From: Pontibacter amylolyticus
GTDB lineage: Bacteria; Bacteroidota; Bacteroidia; Cytophagales; Hymenobacteraceae
DNA: 64,000 nt
Assembly: GCF_014638845.1 (NCBI RefSeq)
Contig: NZ_BMFP01000003.1
Coordinates: forward strand, 248,001-312,000
Direction: 5' to 3'
Shown here: positions 26,929 to 36,266 of the stretch, piece by piece
Layout: each line of letters starts with the position of its first letter
How positions within the stretch are numbered: the stretch's first letter is position 1
Notes under the pieces: generated by a model
What the model saw: only the letters and a program-made list of their open reading frames with translations
The model's database searches: none
What the model was told of the DNA's origin: nothing
Translations under genes and position numbers: made by a program

Positions 26929-26980
26929 CTATATTTGGTCCGGTGGCAAATATAGAATTTATTCTCTGCAGAGCGGCAAA
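26929..26980 (-). promoter_or_regulatory. rlpA promoter overlapped by an inverted repeat
   Basis: On the minus strand, TATATTTG (plus positions 26947-26954) fits the TAnnTTTG -7 box and TTTG (26977-26980) the -33 box. CTATATTTG (26929-26937) and CAAATATAG (26947-26955) form a perfect 9-bp inverted repeat with a 9-base centre, lying over the -7 box and start point, as an operator would. Confidence 0.55.
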
Positions 26981-27070
26981 ATGCCTGAATTTTAAATTCA
27001 AAAATTTTTATATATCAGAACAATATGTTAGCTTTAGGTTCAGAAAGTTGAATTTAACGTCTATAACACG

Positions 27071-27427
27071 GTGGAAGAGAACAACGACAAAGCAGAAATT
27101 TATTCCCAAAGGGTAAGAGCAGGGAAGAGAACGTATTTCTTTGATGTGAAATCAACTCGCTCAAATGACTTCTATGTGACCATCACAGAGAGCAAGCGCA
27201 AGTTTAAGGATGATGAGTTCTCGTACGAGAAGCACAAGATCTTCCTTTACAAAGAGGACTTCGTGAAGTTCATGGAAGCATTACAGGGTACAATCGATCA
27301 CGTTAAATCTGAACTTTTGACAGAAGAGGCTCTTGCCGCTCTCGAAAACCCAACCGAAACTGAGGCAACTCCTGTACCGGTGGCCGCTGCCGAGGTATCT
27401 TTTGATGAAGAACTGAAGTGGGAATAG
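27071..27427 (+). CDS. DUF3276 (PUR-alpha-like) protein
   Basis: A 118-residue protein starting with GTG. Residues 6-75 match DUF3276, the Bacteroidota PUR-alpha-like nucleic-acid-binding fold: YSQRVRAGKRTYFFDVKST, then ITESKRKF and KIFLYKEDFVKF. The C-terminal 40 residues are acidic and Pro/Ala-rich. PUR-family proteins bind single-stranded DNA or RNA; the bacterial role is unknown. Ends at a strong terminator before ychF. Confidence 0.92.
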   Translation: MEENNDKAEIYSQRVRAGKRTYFFDVKSTRSNDFYVTITESKRKFKDDEFSYEKHKIFLYKEDFVKFMEALQGTIDHVKSELLTEEALAALENPTETEATPVPVAAAEVSFDEELKWE

Positions 27428-27455
27428 TTTCCCCGTTTTTAGTTTAGCGACCGAG

Positions 27456-27483
27456 AGCCCGTGTTTCAGCACGGGCTTTTTTT
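27456..27483 (+). terminator. Terminator after the DUF3276 gene
   Basis: Stem AGCCCGTG (27456-27463) with CACGGGCT (27470-27477), six-base loop, followed by seven T. Confidence 0.92.
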
Positions 27484-27521
27484 ATACCCCCACCCCCTAC
27501 CCTAAACTTGTCGGAATTTCG

Positions 27522-27529
27522 TACCTTTG
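27522..27529 (+). promoter_or_regulatory. ychF promoter -7 box
   Basis: TACCTTTG followed by C is an exact Bacteroidota TAnnTTTG(Y) box 28 bases before the ychF ATG, downstream of the previous gene's terminator. No good -33 box is seen. Confidence 0.65.
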
Positions 27530-27557
27530 CACCCTGATATAAAACAAGAAAAGATAA

Positions 27558-28655
27558 ATGGGACTAAGATGCGGAATCGTGGGACTGCCAAACGTGGGCA
27601 AATCCACTTTGTTCAACGCCATTTCGAATGCCAAGGCAGAGTCTGCCAACTACCCTTTCTGTACCATCGAACCGAATGTGGGTGTCATCACGGTGCCTGA
27701 TGAGCGCCTGCAGATCCTGGAAGAACTGGTAAACCCGCAGCGCGTACTGCCGACCGTGATCGAGTTTGTGGATATTGCCGGCCTCGTTAAAGGCGCCAGC
27801 AAAGGCGAAGGTCTGGGCAACAAGTTCCTGGCCAATATCCGGGAGGTTGATGCCATCATTCACGTAGTGCGCTGCTTCGAAGACCCGAACATCGTGCACG
27901 TTGCCGGCAAAGTGGATCCTATCTCTGACAAGGAGATCATCGATACGGAGCTTCAATTGAAAGACCTGGAGTCGATCGAAAAGATGATGATCAAGGTGCA
28001 GCGCTCCGCCAAAGCCGGTGATGCAAAAGCCAAGAAAGAGCTGGCCAGCCTTGAGAAATACAAGAACCACCTGGAGCAGGGTCTGAACGCCCGCAGCCTC
28101 GATGCGACAGAAGACGACAAGGAAACAGTTAGCGAGCTGAACCTGCTGACCGACAAGCCGGTGATCTATGCTGCCAACGTGGACGAAAACTCCATGAACG
28201 ATGGCAACGAGTTCTCCAAAGCGTTGGCTGAACACGTGAAAAACGAAAATGCGCAGGTTGTGTTGATCTCTGCCTCCATTGAAGCCCAGATCGCGGAACT
28301 AACGGATCCCGAAGAAAAAGAAATGTTCCTGGCTGAGTACGGCTTGAAAGAGTCTGGCCTGAACAAGCTGATCCGCGCGTCTTATGAGTTACTTGACCTG
28401 ATCACTTATTTTACCGCTGGTGTAAAAGAAGTTCGCGCCTGGACAATTGGCAAAGGCTGGAAGGCTCCTCAGGCAGCAGGCGTTATCCACTCTGACTTCG
28501 AGAAAGGCTTTATCCGTGCAGAAGTGATCAAACTGAAGGATTACCAGGAGTACAAGACCGAAGCGAAGATCAAAGAAGCCGGTAAAATGGCAGTGGAAGG
28601 AAAAGACTACGTCGTGCAGGACGGTGACATCATGCACTTCCGCTTCAACGTATAG
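27558..28655 (+). CDS. ychF: Redox-regulated ATPase YchF (Obg family)
   Basis: A 365-residue P-loop protein that hydrolyses ATP rather than GTP. G1 is [11 protein letters not shown] (9-19), G3 [17 protein letters not shown], and the NKxD position is changed to the ATP-type pattern around YAANVDE. The C-terminal TGS domain (about 280-365) is complete, ending in DIMHFRFNV. Ribosome-associated, linked to oxidative stress responses in other bacteria. Single gene between two terminators. Confidence 0.97.
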   Translation: MGLRCGIVGLPNVGKSTLFNAISNAKAESANYPFCTIEPNVGVITVPDERLQILEELVNPQRVLPTVIEFVDIAGLVKGASKGEGLGNKFLANIREVDAIIHVVRCFEDPNIVHVAGKVDPISDKEIIDTELQLKDLESIEKMMIKVQRSAKAGDAKAKKELASLEKYKNHLEQGLNARSLDATEDDKETVSELNLLTDKPVIYAANVDENSMNDGNEFSKALAEHVKNENAQVVLISASIEAQIAELTDPEEKEMFLAEYGLKESGLNKLIRASYELLDLITYFTAGVKEVRAWTIGKGWKAPQAAGVIHSDFEKGFIRAEVIKLKDYQEYKTEAKIKEAGKMAVEGKDYVVQDGDIMHFRFNV

Positions 28656-28680
28656 TGTTTAAGACATACCATTACACAAC

Positions 28681-28710
28681 TAAAAAGGCGGGATCACTCC
28701 CGCCTTTTTA
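28681..28710. terminator. Terminator of ychF
   Basis: Perfect 13-bp stem TAAAAAGGCGGGA (28681-28693) and TCCCGCCTTTTTA (28698-28710) with a four-base loop; it can work in both directions. Confidence 0.92.
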
Positions 28711-28851
28711 GTTGATATTCTCTGAAGCTAGCCGGATAAGTCGGGCTTATAGTTGGCTAACCTCAGATCGTATCAGTCTATTGTCATGTTCAAAGGTATA
28801 GCGCTCGTTCCTTTTCCGAAATACCTACAACTGGGTATTTATATAATGCCT

Positions 28852-30177
28852 TTATCTGTTGTTGAACAGGATCTCTTCATACCCGATCAGAAGATCGGCA
28901 CGTGACCCAGGCGGACGGTAGTAGATCAGGATATCGTAGGTATTGCCCGTAGCAAAATGGCTTCCCTCAAAGTAACTGGCATCGGCAGCCTGGCCCTTGG
29001 CCGGCCTTAGCGCATAGTAGTAATTATAATATCCCTGTTTCAGCAGCAGCCTGCCTTTGTAGGCCTGTTGTTCCTGGTCGTAGCGCATCCGGCTCTCATC
29101 GTTTAGCAGCCAATCGGTCATGCCACCCTGTATGTATACCTCTCCCTGCTCCTCGCCTGTCTTCAGTTCAAAGTCAACCCAGGTATAGTCGGCATTCACA
29201 ACGGAGTTGCCATACTCCCTGTTACCGTACAGCATCTTGCCGTCCGCGTCGGGGTCCTGGCTGTAGGCTAATCCGGCACGGCTACGCTCCTGCTGGAGTT
29301 TAATATGCACGGGCACTGCCTCCAGGTTGATCTGCTCTATACCCAGCCCTTTGAAGCGGATACTGCGCGAATCGAATGAACGGAACTCACTCAGTCCGAG
29401 AAAATGATCCTTGGCTTCGAAGAACACATACTCCAGGCGGCGCTGGTCATCACGCACAAAAGCTGGCTTCGGGTATACCTTGGCATTGTCCCAGCGGTGG
29501 TTCTGTCGCATCATGGCTTTTACTTCCTGCGCCGGATTTACCAGCGCGTAGTCCTTGTAGAATACATTGAACTCGACTGGCTGGCGGGCAGCCCTTCCCT
29601 CCGGCCCGGTTGGGGCGCCTAGCTTAGCAGCCACCGCTACCAAATTCTGGTATACCAGTATGCGTCTGGTCAGCAGCAGATTGCCTCCCTCCTCACTTAC
29701 CTGCAGCACATAATTCCCGCTGATCTTCACGCGCGGCACCCGAAAACGATAGTGCACGTACGGCACCCGGGTATTGATCGAATTCTGCACATCGGTAATA
29801 AAGAACTCGTTGAAGTCGTTTAGAAACTGCGCGTCATTCAGACCGGATGGCGTCCAGTCGGCGTTGCAGTGCACCAGCTTGGCCACCAAGCGCTGCGGAC
29901 CGGCATTCAGGCGATCAAATTCGAGCAGGATGGGCTGCTCCTGGCCTATGGAAACAACGGCCGGCTCCAGCACAGCTTCCGGCCCCCCGGTGCCGCGGTA
30001 GCACTGCACCGAGCGTATACTGGTGTCGTACACCAAGTCCTCATAGCGTACGGTCTGCTGTTGTGTCGTGCTGCCCGAAGTGGCGTAGCCTTGCTGCTCC
30101 AGTGGAACACAGGCAGCCAATCCCAGGCAAATGGAAGCAAGTGCGAAGGCATTGCTGATCTTACTTAAGCGCATCAT
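28852..30177 (-). CDS. DUF5103 domain lipoprotein
   Basis: A 441-residue lipoprotein (signal with LGLAAC, Cys23) of the DUF5103 family. The N-terminal part has DTSIRSVQCYRG and a beta-sandwich style region around LEFDRLNAGPQRLVAKLVHCNADW, which is the family's hallmark; the C-terminal half holds further beta-strand-rich modules and ends IGYEEILFNNR. The family is Bacteroidota-specific and of unknown function, presumably at the outer membrane. Confidence 0.88.
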   Translation of the reverse strand: MMRLSKISNAFALASICLGLAACVPLEQQGYATSGSTTQQQTVRYEDLVYDTSIRSVQCYRGTGGPEAVLEPAVVSIGQEQPILLEFDRLNAGPQRLVAKLVHCNADWTPSGLNDAQFLNDFNEFFITDVQNSINTRVPYVHYRFRVPRVKISGNYVLQVSEEGGNLLLTRRILVYQNLVAVAAKLGAPTGPEGRAARQPVEFNVFYKDYALVNPAQEVKAMMRQNHRWDNAKVYPKPAFVRDDQRRLEYVFFEAKDHFLGLSEFRSFDSRSIRFKGLGIEQINLEAVPVHIKLQQERSRAGLAYSQDPDADGKMLYGNREYGNSVVNADYTWVDFELKTGEEQGEVYIQGGMTDWLLNDESRMRYDQEQQAYKGRLLLKQGYYNYYYALRPAKGQAADASYFEGSHFATGNTYDILIYYRPPGSRADLLIGYEEILFNNR

Positions 30178-30357
30178 TCAGTTTTTTCAGTTGAATTGAT
30201 TTTATTTCCCGTCCCACACAAAGCATAGCCGAAGATAGGGATTTTTGAACAAAGCTGCAGGAACTGCGTAATGCAGCATTGTATTTTTTCAATTAATCCA
30301 CTGCAAATCAGTCGTTTGTCACGTATATGAATTAACGCAACACAACACCCCTTCCAT

Positions 30358-31221
30358 ATGAAAAAAGTTCTACTGGCCGGCGCTACAGGGCACCTGGGGA
30401 GGCATATTTTCCGGGTGCTGAAACAACAGGGATACGAAGTGCGTGTACTGGCGCGCAACCTGAAAAAGGCACAGTCACTTTTCCCTGATCCGGAAGAACT
30501 CGTGCTTGCCGATGCGACGAAGTCGCTTGAACTGGAGGGTTGTTGTTCCGGGGTAGATGTGGTGGTATCGGCTGTTGGCAAAAATCTGAGCCTCCGGCAC
30601 ACCGGCAGCGGTTCTTTTCACGACATTAATTACGTGGCAAATCTACATCTGCTCCAGGAGGCAGAAAAGGCTGGTGTGAAGCAATTCATTTATGTTTCCG
30701 CCTTTGGGGCCGGACAGTTTCCGCAGCTGGCCTATTTTAAGGCACATGCTGATTTTGAGAAAGCACTGCAGCACAGTTCGCTCACTCATACGATTCTTAA
30801 GCCGGTTGCCTTGTTCTCAATGTTAGAGGAAATGGCGATCATGGCGCGCAAAGGACGCATCGGGCAGCTGGGCCAGGGCAATAAACTCGTTAACCCCATC
30901 TACGATGGCGATCTAGCCAACATCGCTATTTCCTGCATCGGAAAACCCAGCCAGACGCTTGAGCTGGGCGGACCCGCCACCTATACCCGGCAGGAACTGG
31001 CGCAGCTGGTGTGTGAAGCAGCCAGCTATAGTGGCCGTGTTACCGAAATTCCCTTCGATTACGTGGAGACACTTCTGCCTTTCGTGCGATTGCTGAGCAG
31101 GAACCTGTATGATAAACTCGCTTTTATGGCAGCGGTTAGCAAAGTGAATTGTATAGCGCCGGCATTGGGTCAGTTTAGTTTAGAAACCTATTTTGAATTG
31201 GAGCCCCAGTTAAGTAGTTAA
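30358..31221 (+). CDS. NmrA-like NAD(P)-binding oxidoreductase
   Basis: A 287-residue atypical short-chain dehydrogenase. It opens with the nucleotide-binding GATGHLGRH (8-16) and RVLARN; FIYVSAFGA follows the fourth strand, but the usual YxxxK is replaced by a region AYFKAHADFEKAL, where Tyr and Lys are closer, as in NmrA/complex I NDUFA9-like relatives. Possibly a redox sensor or epimerase-like enzyme. Substrate unknown. Followed by the tRNA-Glu gene. Confidence 0.85.
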   Translation: MKKVLLAGATGHLGRHIFRVLKQQGYEVRVLARNLKKAQSLFPDPEELVLADATKSLELEGCCSGVDVVVSAVGKNLSLRHTGSGSFHDINYVANLHLLQEAEKAGVKQFIYVSAFGAGQFPQLAYFKAHADFEKALQHSSLTHTILKPVALFSMLEEMAIMARKGRIGQLGQGNKLVNPIYDGDLANIAISCIGKPSQTLELGGPATYTRQELAQLVCEAASYSGRVTEIPFDYVETLLPFVRLLSRNLYDKLAFMAAVSKVNCIAPALGQFSLETYFELEPQLSS

Positions 31222-31310
31222 AGCAACAGAAAAGGGCAAAATTTACTGGTTATAAATGAACCAGTTAGCCTGAAATGGGCCTTTTATTCGATAAAAAGTA
31301 TGGGTGACTG

Positions 31311-31341
31311 TTTGCAAAATAAAAGCAAGCCGCTATATTTG
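31311..31341 (+). promoter_or_regulatory. tRNA-Glu promoter
   Basis: TTTG (31311-31314), a 19-base spacer and TATATTTG (31334-31341): an ideal Bacteroidota primary sigma promoter, with the tRNA starting 20 bases further on. Confidence 0.9.
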
Positions 31342-31360
31342 CATCACAATACGACAGAAT

Positions 31361-31432
31361 GGTCCGTTCGTCTAGGGGTTAGGACTCCAGATTTTCATTC
31401 TGGCAACAGGGGTTCGATTCCCCTACGGACTA
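31361..31432 (+). tRNA. tRNA-Glu (anticodon TTC)
   Basis: Complete cloverleaf of 72 bases: acceptor arms GGTCCGT and ACGGACT with a terminal G-T pair, D-arm with AGGGGTTAGGAC, anticodon stem CCAGA/TCTGG around TTTTCAT (anticodon TTC), T-arm GGGGTTCGATTCCCC, discriminator A. No CCA is encoded. It has its own promoter and terminator. Confidence 0.98.
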
Positions 31433-31445
31433 CATAGTAATTTAG

Positions 31446-31480
31446 AACCCGCATATTTAGCTAAATATGCGGGTTTTTTT
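31446..31480 (+). terminator. Terminator of tRNA-Glu
   Basis: AACCCGCATATTTAG (31446-31460) and CTAAATATGCGGGTT (31461-31475) form a perfect 30-base palindrome without spacer, followed by a T-run to 31480. Confidence 0.9.
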
Positions 31481-31647
31481 ATTCCTAGGAGTACATAAAA
31501 CATCACAAGAATTTAAATTCTAAAAAGAACACGGTACTGTAAAACAAGTCGGTATATTTATAGACAAACATAGATGTACGAATCACCTCACATTTAAAAA
31601 AAGACGCTTAGTTTCAAGATAGCGCATTAAGAGACATAAGGATTGCT

Positions 31648-32208
31648 ATGATACTGTATATTAAATACATGGTTAGCCTGCGCTGTAAAATGATGGTGAA
31701 GGAAGAATTAGCTAAACTGGGGTTGCAGTATGTGGTAGTAGATCTGGGTACTGTTGAGATACTCGAAGATATTACACAGGAGCAGCGCTTGTTACTGAAA
31801 AATAATCTGCTGGTATCGGGGCTGGAGTTGCTCGATGACAAACGCAGCATCCTAATCGAAAAAATAAAAAATGTGATCATTGACATGATCCATCATTCAG
31901 ATGAATTCCCGAAAGCAAATTACTCAGACTTTATTAGTGATAAGCTTAACCACGATTATACCTATCTGGCTAATATTTTTTCTGAAGTAAAAGGAATTAC
32001 GATTCAGCAATTCATCATTTTCCACAAAATAGAAAGAGTAAAAGAACTGCTTTTATACAAAGAACTCAACCTTACCGAGATCGCGCACAGGCTCCATTAC
32101 AGCAGTGTCGCGCATTTGTCGAATCAGTTCAAGAAAGTGACGGGCCTCTCCCCTTCCTTTTACAAACAACTAAAGCAGAAAAGACTGGCGAACCTGGAAA
32201 ACATGTGA
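31648..32208 (+). CDS. AraC-type HTH regulator with short N-terminal domain
   Basis: A 186-residue regulator. Residues about 95-180 hold the two AraC helix-turn-helix units (LANIFSEVKGITIQQFIIFHKIERV, then LTEIAHRLHYSSVAHLSNQFKKVTG). Residues 1-75 (IKYMVSLRCKMMVKEELAKLG) resemble a heavy-metal-associated ferredoxin-like fold with the CxxC lost but one Cys kept, a form seen in many small Bacteroidota AraC proteins. AT-rich compared with its neighbours. It is directly upstream of the ice-binding-like gene, which it may regulate. Confidence 0.85.
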   Translation: MILYIKYMVSLRCKMMVKEELAKLGLQYVVVDLGTVEILEDITQEQRLLLKNNLLVSGLELLDDKRSILIEKIKNVIIDMIHHSDEFPKANYSDFISDKLNHDYTYLANIFSEVKGITIQQFIIFHKIERVKELLLYKELNLTEIAHRLHYSSVAHLSNQFKKVTGLSPSFYKQLKQKRLANLENM

Positions 32209-32339
32209 TTTATGTAATATTCTTTACTTACTGTGTAACATAGTGCCGTTTGATTAGCCCCACCTTTGTAAAATCAAATACTGCCGTGCATTATATAGGT
32301 GCACGCACCCGCCAGTAACGGAGAATTAATAATCACCCA

Positions 32340-34058
32340 TTGAATTTAAGAAAACTAGTGACTTCCCTTGCCTTCGCATCTGTAGTTGTGATTGCCGGAT
32401 GTAAAGAAGATACATTCATTGAAGATTTTGGGGTATGCCCCGTTGTTTTAAGTACTACTCCTTTAGATGGAGCCATAGAAGTTCCGCGTGAATCACAGGT
32501 TACCGTTACCTTTAACGAGGCAATGAACCCTGCCACCATCAACCAGACATCCTTCACCCTATTAGGTCCGGATAAAGCAGAAGGTGCTATCACCTATAAC
32601 ACTGAAAACCACACGCTGACCTTTATTCCCAAAAGCAAGTTAAAGTATTCTACTACCTACACAGGCAGAGTTGCCACTTCCGTAAAGGACATGCTGGGGA
32701 ATGCCCTTCAAAAAGAATACGTCTGGACATTCAGTACCGGTGATCTTGTATCGCCAGTCGTTATCTCTACTGACCCTGTCAACAATGCGACCGGTATCCT
32801 GCTGAATAAAGCCATAGCTGCTTCTTTTAGCGTACCCATGGACCCGTCGACGATTAATACGACAACTTATACCTTGAAGCAAGGTGCAACTGCAATAGCC
32901 GGAGTGGTCACGTACTCTGGCACGACAGCCGTCTTTACACCTACTGACAACCTGACGGCAAACACGGTCTATACCGGCACCATTACAACGGGCGCCTTAA
33001 ACAAGGAAGGTAATCCACTGCTCAGTAATCATGTATGGTCCTTCACTACAGTAGCCCATACCACTCCTACGATTACCTCTACAGACCCTGCTCATCAGGC
33101 TACGGGCGTCGCCCTCAATAAAGTAATCAATGCCACTTTCAGTGAAATGATGAATCCTGCAACGATCACCGCATCGTCCTTTATTTTAAAAGCAGGCACT
33201 ACAACGGTGGTTGGCACAACTAGTTACACTGGCACCAAGGCAAGTTTTACACCTACTAATAACCTGGCTGCCAACACAACCTACACGGCTACTATAACGA
33301 CTGCTGCTAAAAGCACAAACGATGTCGCGCTAGCAAAAAACCATGAATGGTCTTTCACAACGGCAGCCGAAAACCAGCAACCAGGTACGCCAACAGTGGG
33401 AGTTAACCTGAAAACAGCCGCACGCTTCGGCATCTTCGCAGGGGTAGGCATCAGTAACAATGCAGGCCCTAGTGTGATCCGTGACCTGGATGTAGGCATA
33501 ACACCTGGTGTTCGCTCATCTGTAACCGGCTTCCCGCCAGCCATCGTTGAGAACGGCGCAATTTATGCATCCGATGACATTACACCTCCGGGCACTGCAG
33601 CCATGCTGTTACAAGCAAAGAAGGATCTGTTGGAAGCTTATCTTTTCGCTGAAGGTGCCTCTGCTCCGGCACCAGCCACAGTAGCAGGCGACCAGGGTGG
33701 CAAAACACTGGCACCTGGTATCTACAAATCTACTTCTACTTTATTAGTACAGGCTGGTAGCCTGACGCTGGATGCAAAAGGCGACCCGAATGCCGTCTGG
33801 ATTTTCCAGATAGCCTCTGACTTTACCACCGTGGGTGGTGCAGGCGGTAACATCATACTGACAGGTGGTGCACAGGCTAAGAACATCTTCTGGCAAGTTG
33901 GAAGCTCTGCCACAATCGGCGACGGTACTTCCTTCAAAGGAAACGTACTGGCCTACACGTCTATCACCATGAACTCAGGTGCCAGAGCTGTAGGTAGAAT
34001 GCTTGCCTTGAATGGCGCGGTTGTCATGACCAACACAAATATCATCGAGAAGCCTTAA
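32340..34058 (+). CDS. Ice-binding-like (DUF3494) lipoprotein with three Big_5 Ig-like repeats
   Basis: A 572-residue surface lipoprotein starting with TTG at 32340; lipobox VVIAGC (Cys21). Three Ig-like Big_5 domains (about 35-130, 135-233, 238-340) share the pattern STxPxxxAxxV..F...MNPATI and TYT..I; the last two are close duplicates. A C-terminal DUF3494 domain (about 350-570) shows the family features: ATFGIFAGVGISN-like start, GNVLAYTSITMNSGA and GRMLALNGAVVM. DUF3494 domains include ice-binding proteins of cold-adapted microbes, but most Bacteroidota members are untested, so adhesion is an equal possibility. It lies 11 bases before an OmpA-family gene. Confidence 0.88.
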   Translation: MNLRKLVTSLAFASVVVIAGCKEDTFIEDFGVCPVVLSTTPLDGAIEVPRESQVTVTFNEAMNPATINQTSFTLLGPDKAEGAITYNTENHTLTFIPKSKLKYSTTYTGRVATSVKDMLGNALQKEYVWTFSTGDLVSPVVISTDPVNNATGILLNKAIAASFSVPMDPSTINTTTYTLKQGATAIAGVVTYSGTTAVFTPTDNLTANTVYTGTITTGALNKEGNPLLSNHVWSFTTVAHTTPTITSTDPAHQATGVALNKVINATFSEMMNPATITASSFILKAGTTTVVGTTSYTGTKASFTPTNNLAANTTYTATITTAAKSTNDVALAKNHEWSFTTAAENQQPGTPTVGVNLKTAARFGIFAGVGISNNAGPSVIRDLDVGITPGVRSSVTGFPPAIVENGAIYASDDITPPGTAAMLLQAKKDLLEAYLFAEGASAPAPATVAGDQGGKTLAPGIYKSTSTLLVQAGSLTLDAKGDPNAVWIFQIASDFTTVGGAGGNIILTGGAQAKNIFWQVGSSATIGDGTSFKGNVLAYTSITMNSGARAVGRMLALNGAVVMTNTNIIEKP

Positions 34059-34069
34059 TCAACACGAAA

Positions 34070-36079
34070 ATGATCATCAAAAATAATAATACCGGATCGC
34101 GCAAAGCGTGGTCTGCCCCTAAGCTTGCGCTCAAAAGTTTAGTCCTCAGCACCATTATCTTCACTGGGATACAGGCGCCAGTACAGGCACAGGATGCTCC
34201 GTTCACAAAACCATCCTGGTGGATCGGTGCAGCAGCCGGTGCAAACTTTAACTTCTACAACGGTTCCACGCAAAAGCTGAACGCACAATTAACGCCGCCA
34301 GTAGCATTCCATAATGGAAATGGCGTAGGTTTGTTCGCATCTCCACTGATAGAATACCGTCGTCCGGAATCCAGGTGGGGGATTATGCTGCAAACAGGTT
34401 ACGATAGCCGCAGAGGTACATTCGACCAACAGATTACGCCTTGTGATTGCCCCATAGACCTAAGCACCAAGCTCAGCTACATCACTGTCGAGCCAAGCCT
34501 GCGCTTCGCCCCATTTAAAGCAGCTGGTTTCTATCTGATGGGTGGCCCGAGACTGGCTTTCAATGTAAAAAAAGAGTTTAGGTACGAACTAGGGATCAAC
34601 CCGGCTTACCCGGATCAGGAAAAGAACCCTGTTGTTAATGGTGACCTGAGTGATGTAAAAAAGACACTGCTCTCCATGCAGATTGGTGCTGGATACGACA
34701 TTCCGCTTAACTCACAGGATAATCGCAACCAGTTCATACTTTCTCCTTTCGTGACGTACCAACCATACTTTGGCCAGTCACCACGTACCATCGAAACCTG
34801 GACAGTCAACACCTTGCGTGTAGGCGCTTCCATAAAGTTCGGACGTGGAAAATCGAACACGGCTACAGCTGTAAACGATGTGCAGTTCTCGGTTAACTCC
34901 CCTACCAACATCACGGCAGACCGAAGAGTAAGAGAAACCTTCCCGCTTCGTAACTATGTGTTCTTTAACCAGGGCTCCACTACCATTCCGGATCGTTATG
35001 TGTTGCTAGAGAAAAACCAGGTAAAAGATTTCAAAGAAGATCAACTGGAAGTGTTCACGCCAAAAACACTTTCTGGCCGCTCGGAACGCGAAATGACGGT
35101 TTACTACAATGTACTCAACATTCTCGGTGACCGTATGGATAAGAATCCGGCAGCCACGATTACCTTGGTTGGCTCGTCCGTAAATGGCCCGCAGGAAAGT
35201 AAAGTAATGGCTGAAACGGTAAAGAGTTACCTGGTGACCACATTCGGTATTGAAGCTTCACGCATCAGCATAGAAGGACGTGACAAACCTAAACTGCCTT
35301 CTGAACAACCGGGTGGTACCAAAGAACTGGAACTGCTCCGTGAAGGCGACCGTCGGGTGTCTATTGAAAGCAACGCACCGGCTTTGCTGATGGAGTTCCA
35401 GAGTGGCCCGGAAGCTGCCCTGAAACCAGTGGAAATCACGGCAATACAGGAAGCACCGCTTGACAGCTATGTTACTTTTAACACAGTTGGCTCAGACAAG
35501 GCCTATACCTCCTGGTCTATGAACCTGACAGACGACAAAGGTACAGTCCAGAGTTTCGGACCGTTTATGCAGGAAAGTGTCAGCATGCCCGGCAAATCCA
35601 TTTTAGGAGACCGACCGAAAGGCACTTACCTGGTCACCATGCTTGGTACGAAAGAAGATGGCACCATTGAGAAGATGGAAACTACTGTGAACATGGTACT
35701 CTGGACCCCGGCAAAAGACGAAGAAGGACAGCGCTACAGTGTGCTGTATGAGTTCAACGACTCCAAGGCGATCAGCACCTATGAGAAATACCTGACCGAG
35801 ATCGTGACGCCCAAAATACCCCAGGGCGGCAAGGTCATCATCCATGGTTATACAGACATCATCGGTGATGAAACCAATAACAGGAACCTGTCATTAGCAA
35901 GAGCCAATGATGTGAAAAGAATCATCGAAGCCAGCCTGGCGAAAGCAGGCAGAAAAGATGTGACTTTTGAAGTACAGGGGTTTGGCGAAGATCAATCCCT
36001 TGCCCCATTCAACAATAAATTTCCGGAAGAGCGCTTTTATAACCGTACCGTTATAATCGACATTATCCCCGGAAAATAG
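34070..36079 (+). CDS. OmpA-family outer membrane protein with N-terminal barrel
   Basis: A 669-residue protein. A signal sequence (ending near PVQAQDAP, residue 42) is followed by an eight-strand-type barrel (about 50-265, GAAAGANFNFY, FYLMGGPRLAF, LRVGASIKFG), a middle region with a degenerate OmpA-like motif (about 330-450) and a C-terminal OmpA peptidoglycan-binding domain (about 560-669, IHGYTDIIGDETNNRNLSLARA). The C-terminal domain should bind peptidoglycan. The gene follows the DUF3494 lipoprotein by 11 bases, so the two are co-transcribed and may form one surface complex. Confidence 0.88.
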   Translation: MIIKNNNTGSRKAWSAPKLALKSLVLSTIIFTGIQAPVQAQDAPFTKPSWWIGAAAGANFNFYNGSTQKLNAQLTPPVAFHNGNGVGLFASPLIEYRRPESRWGIMLQTGYDSRRGTFDQQITPCDCPIDLSTKLSYITVEPSLRFAPFKAAGFYLMGGPRLAFNVKKEFRYELGINPAYPDQEKNPVVNGDLSDVKKTLLSMQIGAGYDIPLNSQDNRNQFILSPFVTYQPYFGQSPRTIETWTVNTLRVGASIKFGRGKSNTATAVNDVQFSVNSPTNITADRRVRETFPLRNYVFFNQGSTTIPDRYVLLEKNQVKDFKEDQLEVFTPKTLSGRSEREMTVYYNVLNILGDRMDKNPAATITLVGSSVNGPQESKVMAETVKSYLVTTFGIEASRISIEGRDKPKLPSEQPGGTKELELLREGDRRVSIESNAPALLMEFQSGPEAALKPVEITAIQEAPLDSYVTFNTVGSDKAYTSWSMNLTDDKGTVQSFGPFMQESVSMPGKSILGDRPKGTYLVTMLGTKEDGTIEKMETTVNMVLWTPAKDEEGQRYSVLYEFNDSKAISTYEKYLTEIVTPKIPQGGKVIIHGYTDIIGDETNNRNLSLARANDVKRIIEASLAKAGRKDVTFEVQGFGEDQSLAPFNNKFPEERFYNRTVIIDIIPGK

Positions 36080-36101
36080 TTAAGCCGTATATTCATTGCT
36101 T

Positions 36102-36135
36102 AAAAGCTGCCTGGTTTATATCAGGCAGCTTTTTT
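36102..36135 (+). terminator. Terminator of the DUF3494-OmpA operon
   Basis: Stem AAAAGCTGCCTG (36102-36113) with CAGGCAGCTTTT (36122-36133) and a T-run. Confidence 0.92.
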
Positions 36136-36266
36136 GTTTCATACATAATACAAATGCCAGGCTGAATAGCTGCACTTGTCAGCCTTGCCTCAATCTGAGC
36201 AACATTTCTGCCCTGAGACCGTCTAAATAGAAGGGATACCTAAAGTTTCTAGTAGTCCCTTGATTT

